Of a stretch of DNA of 64,000 bases, positions 12,186 to 23,791 are shown piece after piece (within the stretch, counting starts at the first letter, position 1; each line of letters begins with the position of its first letter). This stretch comes from Capsicum annuum (lineage: Eukaryota > Streptophyta > Magnoliopsida > Solanales > Solanaceae), in NCBI RefSeq assembly GCF_002878395.1, contig NC_061119.1, positions 47,881,678-47,945,677 on the forward strand, given 5' to 3'. A program made the position numbers and the translations under genes. The notes under the pieces were generated by a model that did not search any database, was not told where the DNA came from, and saw only the letters and a list, made by a program, of their open reading frames with translations.

Positions 12186-12410
12186 AAATACTTGTGCTCT
12201 TCTATGCCTTTTAACAAACTAAACTCCAACATTAAGTTGTTCATATAGAGGCTATTATAGAACAATGGGATTAGATACCAAGAACTTATTCATACTATCT
12301 TGTTCTTATCAATAACCTGACAACTTCACAACACTGATAGATATATTCTTATATATTATCCTAGGAATAGAATGTCCAATTACATCTTTTTCTGGTCGGT
12401 TTTTGTTTGG

Positions 12411-12515
12411 AGCCGTGGGTCAATTGAAAACAACCGCTCTCCCTCACCTCTGAGGTAAAGGTAAAGTCTGCGTACACTTTGTGGAAATATACTGGGTATG
12501 TTATGTTATTGTACC
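12411..12515 (+). mobile_element. SINE/RTE-LINE 3' tail fragment, copy A
   Basis: About 105 bp, including 'gccgtgggtcaattgaaaac', 'aaggtaaagtctgcgtacac' and 'atactgggtatgttatgtta', resembles the 3' end shared by Solanaceae TS-type SINEs and RTE LINEs. The LINE at 37123-38056 ends with the same type of tail ('gggggtctattggaaacagc' and 'aatacactgggtttgttg'). The tRNA-derived head is not seen, so it is a fragment. It lies upstream of the WAT1-like exon and is present in copy B. Confidence 0.65.
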
Positions 12516-12831
12516 TAACTATTCTTGAAGTTTAATAGAAAAAAAAAGTATATTGATCCATTATCACACCCCACTATGTCCTAAATAAACAAAAGGAAAG
12601 AAATATTATTTTCAGTGATGCCAATTGGAGATGTATTTAATGCTAATATCAGTAATATTTGCAGCACCAAAAAATTATCCTTCTTGAAGATCAATATAAT
12701 GTTAAATAACTAATGTCCTGGTTCCAAGAAAATTGGGATCGCCTATATGAATCTTGACGAGCTACCTAGCCATGTTGTTTTATTTAAATTCATCTTTTTG
12801 ATAAAAATTCTTTCAGAATTTATAAAAACTA

Positions 12832-14325
12832 GTGTATCCTGAAACCATAATACATATTTTGGTTCGTAGGCAAGTAACCAAGGTGCACCATGTTCTATGT
12901 TTGTTAGACGATGCAGGGTCAGTTGAGTGGGAGGAGTTTGATTCAGCGTTCCTTGATAGATTCTTCCCTCTAGAGCTTAGAGAAGCTATGGTGCTAGAAT
13001 TCATCAACCTCAAGTAGGGCAATATAAAAGTGAAAGAGTATTCTCTTAAGTTTACTCAATTAGCCAGATATGCCCCTCATATGGTTGCAGATAGTAGGGC
13101 AAGGATGAGTAAGTTTTTTTTAGGCGTGAACGATCGTGTGGTTAATGAGTGCAGATTTGCCATGCTAAATAGTGACATGGATTTATCCAGGCTCATAACT
13201 TATGCCCAACAGATAGAGGAGCAGAAAGTTAGGATGAGGAAGAGGCAAAATAAGAGAGAAAGGTCAGGAAGTTTCAACTTTGCTCAGCCTAAGTCAGAAA
13301 GAGAAAACCATTCTCAATTTCGTCCTAGGTCATCAATTCCAGTTCCTTCTTTAGCCAATGCTCCAGTTCATAAGTTCAGAGAGGGTAACAAAGATAGAGT
13401 GCTAGGCTCAAGTCCCAGGGCAGAGTTAGCAGTGCCCGTACCTATCCTCTTTGCGAGACTTATGGCAAGCAGCGTAAGGGTATTTGCAGAGCTGGCAGTG
13501 GTATTTTTCAGATATGGTAAGCTAGGCCAAAGAGTTAGAGACTGTCCTCAGCCAGGTCCTCAGAGTCAATATAATCTATCCTCAGCTCAGACCAGTCACT
13601 CAAATGAGTAGGGTGCCACTTCTAGCACTACTAGTGGGCAACGCCCAAATAGACTCTATGCTCTCCAGTCCCAGCAAGATTAGGAAAATTCTCCTGATGT
13701 AGTTACTGGTATGTTACAGATCTTTCATGTGCATATTTATGTTTTGCTAGATCCAGGAGATTCTTTGTCTTTTGTCACTCCTTATATAGCAGTCAATTTT
13801 GGAGTCAATCATAAAATTCTAGTAGAGCTCTTTTCAATCTCTACCATAGTGGGTAAAACCATCATAGCCCAACAGGTATACAGGAACTGCCCGATTATGA
13901 TATCTCAGAAAGTTACCTCAGTAAACTTAGTCAAATTAGAGATGACTAATTTTGATGTCATTCTCGGCATGGATTGCCTTTATTCCTGCTATGACACAGT
14001 TGACTATAGAAACAAGATAGTCCAGTTTCAGTTCCTAAATAAAATAGTCCAATTTCAGTTCCCAAATAAACCCGTCCGTGAGTGGAAGGGTAGTGTATCC
14101 GCTTTTAGAGGTCAACTTTTTTCCTACCTTTGGGCAAGGAAATTGATATCTAAAGGATGTGTCTATAGTCTTGTTCGAGTTAAAGACACTAGTTCCGAGA
14201 ATCCCAGTCTTGAATTAGTCCCAGTAGTGAATGAATATTTAGATGTCTTTCTCGAAGATCTGCCAGGAATTTCTCCCGCCGAAAGGGAAATAGACTTCGG
14301 TATTAATCTTCTTCCAGATACTTAG
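12832..14325 (+). pseudogene. G1 gag-protease remnant
   Basis: One frame runs through gag and protease with in-frame stops near 13015, 13609, 13681 and 14323. Gag motifs include VEWEEFDSAFLDRFFPLELR, VKEYSLKFTQLARYAPHM and LITYAQQIEEQK, all typical of gypsy gag (retrotrans_gag). The zinc knuckle near 13495-13560 reads FFRYGKLGQRVRDCPQP and has lost all but one of its Cys/His ligands. The protease begins near 13720 (HIYVLLDPGDSLSFVTPYIA), with the active-site triplet changed to DPGDS, and ends in DVILGMDCL. The bridge to RT (LPGISPAEREIDFGINLLP) follows. It could not make a working capsid or protease. Confidence 0.88.
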
Positions 14326-15600
14326 CCTATCTCTATTCCACCATATAGAATGGAACCAGAAGAACTCAAAGAACTAAAAGAATGGTTGAAGGATCTCTTA
14401 GGTAAGCGATTCATCAGGCCCAATATTTCCCCGTGGGGCGCACCAGTATTATTTCTGTGAAAGAAAAATGGTTCTCTCAGAATGTTTATAGAATACCGTC
14501 AACTCAATAAGGTCAAGGTCAAGAACAAATATCTTATTCCTAGAATTGATAACTTGTTTGACCAACTTCAAGGTGCCAGTTATTTGTCTAAGATAAATCT
14601 CAGATTCAGCTATCATCAGCTCAGAGTTAGGGAATGTGACATTCTAAAAACAACTTTTTGAACTCGGTATGGTCACTCCAAATTTCTAGTAATGTCATTT
14701 GGTCTTACCAATGCCCCATCCACTTTCATGGACTTGATGAACCATGTTTTCAAGTAGTACTTGGACAAGTTCATCATAGTCTTCATAGATAATATTCTGG
14801 TCTATTTGTGCAGTGAGCGCGATCATGCAGACCATCTTAGAATAGTACTTCAGACTCTCAGAGAACATCAGCTATTCATCAAATTTAGTAAGTGTGAGTT
14901 TTGGCTAAGGTTAGTGGAATTCCTTGGTCATATTGTTTTCGGTGATGGCATTAGAGTAGATCCTCAAAAGACTGAAGCAGTAAGAAACTAGCCTCGCCCT
15001 ATTTTTCCATCAGATATTAAGAGTTTCTTGGGTTTGACTGGCTATTATAGATGGTTTGTTGAGTGATTTTCTTTTATTTCATCCCCTATGTTTAGATTGA
15101 CTCAGAAAAAAGTCAAGTTTTAGTGGCCAGATCCTTGCGAGAAGAGTTTTCAGGAATTGAAGAGTTAACTCACCTCAGCTCTAGTTTTAGCTCTTCTAAA
15201 TGATCTATATGGGTTCGTAGTGTATTGTGATCCATCCAAAGTAGGTTTGGATTGTGTCCTTATGCACATGGTAAGGTCATAGCCTATGCTATTAGACATC
15301 TTAATCTCCATGAGAAGAATTATCCTACTCATGATCTTGAGTTAGCAGCCATAGTTTTTGCCTTGAAGATTTAGAGCATTATCTATACGGTGTTCATGTA
15401 GATGTCTTCACATATCATAAGAGTCTTCAGTATGTCTTTTCTTAGAAAGATCTTAATCTTCATCAGAGAAGGTAGTTAGAGATATTGAAAGATTATGACA
15501 TGAGTTTCATTTATCATCTGGGCAAGGCCAACATAGTGGCTGACGCTCTCTGTAAACTATCCATGGGTAGTATTTCTCATATTAAAGACAGTAAGAAGAA
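14326..15600 (+). pseudogene. G1 reverse transcriptase-RNase H remnant
   Basis: The RT fingers and palm are readable: [39 protein letters not shown] and [15 protein letters not shown]. The catalytic motif near 14785 reads FIDNILVY, so the second catalytic Asp has become Asn. RNase H is seen from about 15180 ([14 protein letters not shown]), where a one-base deletion near 15270 shifts the frame, and ends at YHLGKANIVADAL near 15545. Stops occur at about 14458, 14659 and 14757. Length and order match gypsy pol, but it is inactive. Confidence 0.88.
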
Positions 15601-17100
15601 GTTAGCTCAAGAAGTCCATTAGCTTACCAGACTAGGCATTTGCTTAATTGAAACAGAAGAGGGTGATATATGGGTTCAGAGTAGTTCAGAATTATCTCTA
15701 GTTTTTGAGGTGAAAGAAAAGCAAGATAGAGATCCCAACCTTGTCATGTTGAAAGAGTCAGTCCAAGATCAGAAAGTAGAGAGTTTCTCCTAAGGGGAGA
15801 TGATTTCCTTCATTGTTAGGGTCATCTCTGTGTTCCAGGTATAGATGACTTAAGGCAATAAATTCTTCCAGAAGCGCATAGTACACGCTACTCTATTCAT
15901 CCAGGGGCCACAAAGATGTACCGAGACTTGAGAGAAATCTATTGGTGGAGTGGGATAAAGAGAGATGTTGCAGAGTTTGTGGTTAAGTGCTCTACATATC
16001 GGTAGGTTAAGATAGAGCGTCAGAAGCCTAGTGGTCCTATACAGGAGTTTACTATTCCTACTTAGAAGTGGAAAGAAGTGAACATGGACTTCGTGATGGG
16101 TTTGCCTCAAACTCGTCATCATCATGATTCAGTTTGGGTCATTATAGATAGAATGACTAAATCAACCCATTTCCTTCCAGTACATACCTCTTATTCAGCC
16201 GAGGATTACGCCAAAATCTATATCAGGGAGTTGGTCAGATTGTACGGTGTTATGCTATCTATTATTTTAGACTCTGGAAAGCATTTCAAAAGGGTCTTAG
16301 TACCCAAGTTCATCTCAGTACAGTCTTTCTTCCTCAGACAGATGGTCAAGTAGAAAGGACCATTCAGACTCTAGAAGATATGCTAAGGGCATGTGCAATT
16401 GATTTCAAGGGTAGTTGGGATGACCACTTGCTTTTTATTGAGTTTGCATACAACAACAGCTATCATTCCAGTATTCACATGGCTTCATTCTAAGCTTTCT
16501 ATGGTAGGAGATGTAGATCTCTAATTAGTTGGTTTGAAGTTAGTGAGGCCTCATTTATAGGTCCTGACTTGGTATTCAATGCCTTAGAAAAATTCTAGTT
16601 GATAAGAGAGAGACTCTGGGCTGCTTAGAGCCGAAGAAGTCTTATGCAGATGTTTGTAGAAAGAATCTTGAGTTTGAATTTGGTGATTATGTCTACCTAA
16701 AGATCTCTCCCATGAAAGGAGTGAAGAGGTTCGGCAAGAAGGGAAATCTTAGTCCCCGATATGCCGGTCCCTTCAAAATTCTCAGTCGATTCGGCAAGGT
16801 ATCTATTGAGCTCGAATTGCCTTCATATCTAGCGTTAGTTCATCCAGTCTTCCATGTCTCTTTGCTCAAGAAATGCATAGGTGACCTAGCAGCTGTAGTC
16901 CCTATTCAGAGCATTGATGTTCAGAACAGTCTCTCTTATGAGGAGATTCCAGTCAAAATTCTAGACTATTAGACTCGTAGATTGAGGAACAAAAAGTCCC
17001 TCTAGTTAAATTTCTTTGGAGAAATCGGTCTGTCGAGGGAGATACTTAGGAAGTGGAAGCAGATATGTGTACCAAGTAGCCTCACCTCTTCTCCTCCAAC
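15601..17100 (+). pseudogene. G1 integrase-chromodomain remnant
   Basis: The integrase zinc-binding region lies near 15880-16010 (HPGATKMYRDL, then KCSTY). The catalytic core starts at 16080 (MDFVMGLPQTRHHHDSVWVI and RMTKSTHFLPV). The second catalytic region near 16260 is altered (IILDSGKHF). The integrase C-terminal domain spans 16712-16972 (GNLSPRYAGPFKIL, then HPVFHVSLLKKCIGD). A chromodomain-like tail follows (SLSYEEIPVKILDY, then in another frame VKFLWRNRSVEGD), ending near 17095. The chromodomain would target integration to chromatin marks. Frameshifts and stops throughout show it is dead. Confidence 0.85.
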
Positions 17101-17471
17101 TCAGATCAAGCTCAAGGTAACAGTTCTCTTTAAGCTTACTCAATTTCAAGTTCAGTGTTCATCACAAACTTAGTATTAAGTACAATTGCATATTTAGTCA
17201 TGCATTCATGTTTTAGTTCAGTTATATAATTCTGCATCAGACTTGTATTCTCATTAGGAGAAACTTAGTTCCTCAGAACACTCAGTAATGCATTCATGAA
17301 TCAGCTACACATGCATCAGATATGCATGTTCAGTATTATATGTTCATCTTATCAGTCATGTCAGTCATGAGATCATGTTCCAGTAATTCATGTTTAGTAT
17401 GTACATCAGTTGTATTTTCTCCCCTCTAAGTCAGTCTCATTCAAGGACGAATATTCTCAAGGGGGAGATAT
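17101..17471 (+). other. G1 3' untranslated region and polypurine tract
   Basis: A non-coding stretch rich in 'cagt' and 'catg' motifs ends in the polypurine tract 'aagggggagata' at 17459-17470, directly before the 3' LTR. This is the plus-strand primer site for reverse transcription. Confidence 0.75.
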
Positions 17472-19967
17472 TGTAATACCCCATACTTTTTCCTAGCTAA
17501 TTTCATCTCAAGAATGTCTAGAATTATCTTCTAGATTGAATGATGGTTATTCCAATAGGAATTTTCAAGATTTTCACTTTTTATCATGTGTTAAATTCAT
17601 TAAGCTTTCCATCGATATAATATTCATCCAAATTCGATAACTGGATCAAAAGTTACGACTATTTTAAGTTCCCATCATAAAACAGCGCTAAATTAGTAGG
17701 GGTCCGCGAATATGGCGCATCGCGCCAGGGCCCAAATTTAGAACTATCCTTTTCCAGTGTCTTAGCACAATTTCCTCCATGTTCGCCAAAGTTCCAGGTG
17801 ACAAAAGAAGGGGCAACATGATGGCTCCGCATCGCGCCATCCCTCAGTTTTCCAATTGTCAAATTTCAGTGACACAATGAGATAGCGCCGCGTCGCGCCA
17901 GGGGTCAAGTTCGGGAAAATTTTACTAAAATTAAATGACGTGTCCAGTGTTAAAAGGGTCAACTTCCCCCCCTATTTAAGCCCTTTAACACGTGATTCAG
18001 ATACTTTTCACCCAAAATAAACTCTCTTCTCTCAAAACCCTCTCAAGAACAAGCTAGAATTTTCATAGAAGATCCAGTTTCAAGAAAGTTTCACCATCAA
18101 TCTTCATGAAATCATCAACTAAGGTATGCATAGTGTTTATTCATGGACTTCTTTCATCCATGAAGCCCAAGAATCCCTTTTCTAAGTTTAAGTTTATGGA
18201 TTTTCTTATGAATTTCATGATTGGTCTGCTCTTATTCATGTGGATAATGAGAAATTGAATTCTACTCTATGTTGAGTGATAAATTCTATGTGGGTTAAAT
18301 TATTATAGATATAGATTCATGCAAACCTATGACTAAACCCTTGAATAATGAAATTAGAATTGAACCATGATGTTTAATTATTATACAATGATGTTTACAA
18401 GTACCATGCCTTAAATATGTTTGATTAAATACCTAGATGAAGGAAAAGTACCTAAATATCATGATACCATGACATCCCCATGTATGTACAAGTTCTGCCT
18501 ATCACATGTTTTGATGAAATTCTTCTATAAATGTATTATGAATTATGATGTTAGTTATATGTTCAAGTAAGTTATGCTTGGCCAGTTTCCTTCCATTGAG
18601 TCCTGGGGGTACTCGTACCTGAAACATTAGTTGTGTTCCTAGAGCCATGTCATGTTTTCACAATACTCTTAGTCAAGCTATGATCCTTAGACTTCAGACA
18701 GTGGTATGACTCAGGAAATCTCCATGATCTCATGAACTCAGTCAGTTGTCAGCTATCAGTAGTATTCCGTCAGTCAATGGAATTCAGTAACTCAGTCCTT
18801 GTTCAGTTTAGTAAATCATGTTCAGTGCCTATTCAGATGGGAGTAGAAATTAGCACCAAGCGCACCCAAGGATGGGAACTCACCTGTTATATGAGGGTGT
18901 GATTCTTAGAAGTAATCCTTGCATTCCAGAACTATGTAGACAGCATAGAATAAGACATCATAGCCTGCTATATGAGGGTTGATGAGGTGGCTTAGCCTAC
19001 TATATGATGGTTCCCACCATTCTCTCTAGAGTTATCTGTTATATTAGGTTCTCTCATTTATTGTCCTTACCAGTGGTGCGGTATTGACACCCTTCCGATC
19101 AGGGAATAGATTTGACCCTAATTCATCTATAATGCATCATTTGGGGAATGTCAGTTAGATGACTACCTCCCACAGTTTCAGTATCAGTCTCAGTAAAAGA
19201 ACTTAGATAGTTCTTCCGAATTCAGGACTATCATATACAATCAACTCAGATACAGTATGGAACTCATATAGTTCCATTAGAATTTAGGACTGTCTAATAT
19301 ATTCACTCATGTTATCAATTATATCAGTGACAGTATGTCATGTTATCAGTCTTCAGATTTATTAATCATGTTATCACGATATCAGTGTCAGTGATTATGT
19401 CTCATGCATGTATTCCCATGCTCATGATAGTCAGTCTGTTATTATTATTGTTTATGCATATGAACCCATGAAATTAGCATACCTCATATGTATACCAGTA
19501 CATTTAAAGTACTGACACATTCGTGCTATGGTATCTTATACCATAGGTTCAGAGACACGAGCTCCAGAGTAGTAGTAAATTTAAGTCTCAGCAGTCAGAG
19601 TTGGAAGTGAGTCCTCATCATTCGAGGACATAATTATTCCTTATTATCTCATTTATTAGTTTATTAGTTAAAGTTAGTTGGGGACATATCCCATCAACTC
19701 TTTAGTCAAACAGTTCTGTTAGTTAGAGGCTTTCTAGACTATTATGTTCATACAGTTACTTTTGTTGTTTTGGGTATTTCATACGCCTTTTCAGATGTTA
19801 TGTTTTACTTAAGATATGTGAACCTTATGGCCTTTTGGTTTATGTTTCTATATTATTCAGTATTTTATGCAGTATACAGGTACAGATATCAGTCATGGGT
19901 TAGCTTATGATCCTTCAGGGTCATGAGCATCGTGTATCATTTTGGGTACCAGATTTGGGGCATTACA
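17472..19967 (+). repeat. G1 3' LTR (2496 bp)
   Basis: It begins TGTAATACCCCATAC after the polypurine tract and ends 'ggggcattaca', giving TG...CA termini. Near 17690-17920 it has several related CpG-rich motifs (ggcgcatcgcgccaggg, gcgccgcgtcgcgccagggg). A TATA-like 'cccctatttaag' is near 17969. The two solo LTRs at 5679-8188 and 28409-30911 and the fragment at 1-249 belong to the same family. Small ORFs on either strand are shadows. Confidence 0.88.
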
Positions 19968-20940
19968 TCTTCGTGGATAAAATGATAAAGTTGGATCACT
20001 TCTTTCCAGTGGGGACTAATTTCTCGGCTGAGGATTATGTGAAGTTATATCTTTAAAAGATTGTGAAATTGCATGGGGCACCTGTTTATATCATCTCTGA
20101 TCATGGTATGCAATTTTTATCTCACTTTTAGCGATCGTTTCAGAATTGTTTGGGGGCCAAGGTGAGACTTAGCACTGCTTTCCACCAACAAACGGATGAG
20201 CAAGCAAAAAGGACTATTTAGACATTAGAGGATATGCTTCAAGCTTGCATGATTGATTATGGTGGTAGTTGGGTTGAGCATTTCCCTCTTGTAAAGTTTT
20301 CTTACAATAATATCTCCAACTCTAGTATTAGGATGGCTCCATTTGAAGCATTGTATGGTAGGAGATATAGGTCTCTGATTAGGTGGTTCGAGCTCGATGA
20401 GGCAGACATGTTTGGTCCAAACTTAGTTTACCAAGCAATAAAGAAAGTTAAAGTAATTTGGGATAGGCTTAAAGTTTCCCAAAGTCACCAAAAGTCCTAT
20501 GCAGATGGGAGGCAAAGAGACTTAGAGATTGTGGTTGGAAATAAGGTATTTTTTAAGGTGTCTCCTATGAAGGAAGTGATGCAATTTGGGAACAAGATAA
20601 AGCTCACTCCCCGATATGTGAGTCCTTATGTGATTTTAAGAAGGGTTCACAAGGTTGCATATGAATTAGAGTTTCCTTCTAGTTTGAGCTCCATTCACCC
20701 AGTGATCCTTCGAAAGTTATGTCAGTTAAGGATATCGGTATTTCTAATTCCCTATCCTATGAAGAGATCTCGGTTAAGATCTTAGATCTTTAGTTTTATT
20801 GGTTACAAACCAAAGCTGTAGCTTCGGTAAAGGTTCTATGGAGGAACCATAAAATGGAAGAAGCTACCTGGGAGGCAGAAGAGGTCATAAAGTCTAAGTA
20901 TCCACACTTCTTCCCAATTTTGGATATTCATGCATAAGGT
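19968..20940 (+). pseudogene. G2 gypsy integrase-chromodomain remnant
   Basis: The integrase core starts in mid-domain at the G1 LTR boundary (FVDKMIKLDHFFPV). ISDHGMQF near 20095 is the second catalytic region. TAFHQQTDEQA and LEDMLQACMIDYGGSWVEH follow. The ORF at 20234-20785 holds the rest: FSYNNISNSSIRMAPFEALY, KLTPRYVSPYVIL and ELEFPSSLSSIHPV. A chromodomain remnant lies at about 20740-20935 (NSLSYEEISVKIL, VKVLWRNHKMEEATWEAEE). Everything upstream of the integrase core is absent. In-frame stops (near 20056 and 20130) mark it as dead, though this 184-codon piece is open. Confidence 0.85.
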
Positions 20941-21113
20941 ATGTGTTTATTTTTATATCTTTGTTTTCTAATTTTATTAAAGGAATGATTATTCCTTATC
21001 ATCTTTGCTTTTTGACTTTGTTAAAGAGGAGTTTGATGGGTAATATTGTGTGTAAATCATGCGTATAATACCTTGTTACATCATTTAGGGATGAATGATC
21101 CTAGGGGGAGAAT
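20941..21113 (+). other. G2 3' untranslated region and polypurine tract
   Basis: A short non-coding stretch ends in the purine run 'ctagggggagaa' (21101-21112), immediately before the LTR start 'tgaaacaccta'. Confidence 0.7.
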
Positions 21114-23201
21114 TGAAACACCTAGGGTATTAATCCTTAGAAAATTATTTGAGTTTGAGCCTTTTAGTCAGGGTACAACTCAAGGGTGTGAGTTATATGG
21201 TAGGGCATGATTTAAGGGTCATCACTCATATGATGATTAGTGTGGGTTGGTTGGCTATTGTCCAAGGTATGAGAGACATATACGAGTCGTATGGTAGGGT
21301 ATGAATCATATGATATAACTCATATGATGTCCTATGTCTAAGCCTAGGTGATTTTATTCTGCCTTGGGTACGGTTTGTGGGTACCAATCGTATGATTGGG
21401 TACGAGTGGTACTTTGGAGTCAAGTTGATTAGTATTGGTGTCTAAGATTCTATTGAGGGTACAGTGGTGGGTACCACTAGTTTGATGAGGTACAGTTCAT
21501 GTAGGGCAGTCGTAGCCACCTGCATTCATTTTTTAGCTTTTAAGCTGAGGGCATTTTGGACATTTCCTCTCTTAACCCCCTTATGTTCACATGACTTAAA
21601 ACACCTTTGGGACTCCATTAACCCTATTATTCTCAATCAAAACACATCTAAACACTCTTCAGTTTTTCTTAAGCTCTTAGTTCAAGGAAGGCTAGGGTTT
21701 CTTTCAAGTCAATTAATTAAGGCTCTAAGGGGGTCATTTATTTCTGTAGTCTTTGGTATTTAAGGCATGTTACTCATTCCTTGTTGTTAGTTCAATTAAA
21801 ATCATGTTTTAATTAATGTTTTCAATGCAGAAATATGATATTGTTGTGGGTTTGAAATATATGTTGGGGATTTTGGTTATTGTTGGTTGGACTATGTTTT
21901 CCCATGATTAATTTATGGTTTTCATGGTATGATTATGGTTTCATAATAGAATTTTGGTTTGACTACGTGAATTGCATGGGAAAGGTTAATTGGTACTTGG
22001 TATTGGTTTTGAAAATCTTATGCCCCCAACATGTTTGATAAAATGCTTATGAGAATGATTTTGTCACATAGTTTATCTTATAAAGAAAGCCTTGCATTGC
22101 ATAATGAGGTAAATTGGTTTCAAATAGGTTGAAAAGGCCTTGATGGCCACGGCTTTCAAATAGATTGAAAAGGCCTTGAAATTGCAAGCTCTAATATTTG
22201 GTATGACGATACCAATGGTTAATTCCTAATTAAAATGACTCCTTCGTAAATGGTTAGTTATGTGTAAATGGTTATAATATGGGATTAAGGAGGGATTTGT
22301 TAGCAAATCCATGAAAGGTGGAGGTCCTAGAGGGACCGAAATTGGAAACTCTTATTTGTCGACATAAGGATTGGTCTTGGTGACTGTGTGCATTAAGTCA
22401 TATTTACATTTTGGGAGATGTATTAGTCATCTCAGGTTCTTTTCTCCAGTTGTGTGACAAACATGCACTGGGCCTTATCAGCAGGGGGAGCTGAACCCAT
22501 ATAACCTGTAGGTGAATTTTGGCCGGTAGAGCTGCACAATCCCAGGTTTAAAGGCTTTAAATGTATGCTAAAAGCTTGTTCCCTTTCCCAATATAGATTT
22601 TATATATATATATTTATATATATATGTATGTATGTATCATTATGATTGTATACTGTGGTTTTACCTGGTTTTGTTTTATGGCAATATTTTATCCTTATCC
22701 TGAGTACATGTTGTGTTCACCCACTAACCATCTTTGGACGTATATCCCCATGTGATACATAAACTGATCATACTACTCCTCATGCTCAGTGACTTAGATT
22801 CGGGGATAACTATTGAGTTAAACTGAAATGGTAAGCTTCCATACTCCAGAATGCTTTATTTTATGTTATGGGTTTCTTTATGTACTTTTGTTATTTCTTG
22901 GACATTGGTTTTGGCTATGGTAGGGGGCATGTCCCAACTGGATATTTTTTTGACTTTGGTTAGAGGCTTTGTGTGACTACTTTGGGATTAAGCGGTGTTG
23001 GTATTGGCGTCAGCCTTGGTATTAAGGTTGATATTATTTGTAAGGATTTGATTTATAATCGTTCCATTTTATGTTGTTATATGTTCAAAATTCATTATTA
23101 TATGGTATAGGGCAGTACGGGTTAGGGGTTGGGGGTGGTCTCTGGTCCTAGACAGGGGTTGAGGCACCCGACACGACTAGGCGCCAGTTTAGATCATATC
23201 A
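21114..23201 (+). repeat. G2 3' LTR (2088 bp, complete)
   Basis: It starts TGAAACACCTAGGG after the polypurine tract and ends 'gatcatatca'. A (TA)n run lies near 22603-22625. The part from 21409 onward is duplicated as 250-2105. The right neighbour is a G3 RT fragment rather than simple flanking DNA, so either G2 inserted into G3 or the two were joined by deletion. Confidence 0.85.
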
Positions 23202-23311
23202 TCAGATCCAGCTATCATCATCTCAGAGTCCAATATTGTGACATCTCAAAGATAGCTTTTAAAACTCGAGATTTAAAACTCAGTATGATCACTTTGAATT
23301 TATAGTTATGT
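23202..23311 (+). pseudogene. G3 gypsy RT fragment, left part (copy B)
   Basis: Same 110-bp RT piece as 2106-2214, with 'ccagctatcatcatctcaga'. It is interrupted at the same base by the copia element after TATGT (23307-23311). Confidence 0.8.
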
Positions 23312-23727
23312 TTTTATGTCTTTAGTTTGATGATACACAAATTCATAAGTTTAGGACTTGTGAAGCTTTTGTTGTGATGATGAAAGCCTCTATGCGTTAG
23401 GGAACAAGTTGGGCTTGATTAGTAGAGTTACTGCTTGTGCTTCCTAGTAATAGAGTTATTACTAGGAGATAGAAAGGGTTAAGAGTTTAATCCTTAAGTG
23501 TGGATTCTGTGTTCAAGGAGTTTCTTGAATATAGTGAAGGTTGAAATCCTAGAGGCAGGTCATGGTTTTTTCTCCCTTGATCAAGGAGTTTCTACATAAA
23601 AATCTTGTGCCTATTATTTATTTTGTTCCTGCACTTTACATTTGACATTTTTCCTAGTTACTACTACTTGCATGATTGTGAGAACAGTTCCCTGAGTCGA
23701 GTAGCAACTCACCCCCAGCCCCTTCCA
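23312..23727 (+). repeat. Copia 5' LTR with internal deletion
   Basis: It begins 'ttttatgtctttagtttgat' and ends 'cagccccttcca'. Compared with the 847-bp 3' LTR it lacks about 430 bp, corresponding to about 31108-31545, between 'gttgggct' and 'gtagagttactgcttg'. The missing part covers much of U3, so the promoter is probably gone. Confidence 0.82.
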
Positions 23728-23728
23728 T

Positions 23729-23741
23729 TATTATCAGAGCC
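23729..23741 (+). other. Copia primer-binding site (tRNA-iMet type)
   Basis: The sequence 'tattatcagagcc' one base after the LTR end differs at two positions from TGGTATCAGAGCC, the usual complement of the initiator tRNA-Met 3' end. This site primes minus-strand DNA synthesis. Confidence 0.75.
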
Positions 23742-23791
23742 TTGGTCTTCCTTATAAAAGCTAACACCTTGGCAGGATCTTGAGCAGAGAA

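Larger units (their letters stand above)
250..12904 (+). repeat. Segmental duplication, copy A (12.65 kb)
   Basis: The whole interval is collinear with 21409-35673 in the same orientation. The order of parts is identical: G2 LTR, G3 RT fragment, copia element, solo LTR, copia 3' LTR, G3 RT/RNase H fragment, minisatellite, WAT1-like exon, SINE/LINE tail, start of G1 gag. The main length difference is a deletion of about 1.7 kb in copy A, which removed most of the copia 5' LTR, gag and start of pol. Most of it differs from copy B by several percent, except 11563-12791, which is nearly identical. Insertion sites and target duplications are shared, so the insertions predate the duplication. Confidence 0.93.
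12829..19967 (+). mobile_element. G1 Ty3/gypsy element, 5'-truncated
   Basis: This is a chromovirus-type gypsy element (domain order gag, protease, RT, RNase H, integrase, chromodomain remnant) with a 2496-bp 3' LTR. The 5' LTR, primer-binding site and first part of gag are missing. The left edge joins the end of the WAT1-like segment at about 12829, and the first 75 bp of this gag also occur at the end of duplication copy B. The right end 'cattaca' at 19967 abuts integrase sequence of another gypsy element (G2). No target duplication can be tested because the 5' end is gone. It is dead from stops and frameshifts in every domain. Confidence 0.9.

Noticed and set aside
12813..13022. 69-codon minus-strand ORF at the start of G1
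   Set aside because: It is antisense to the gag frame, which carries clear gag motifs.
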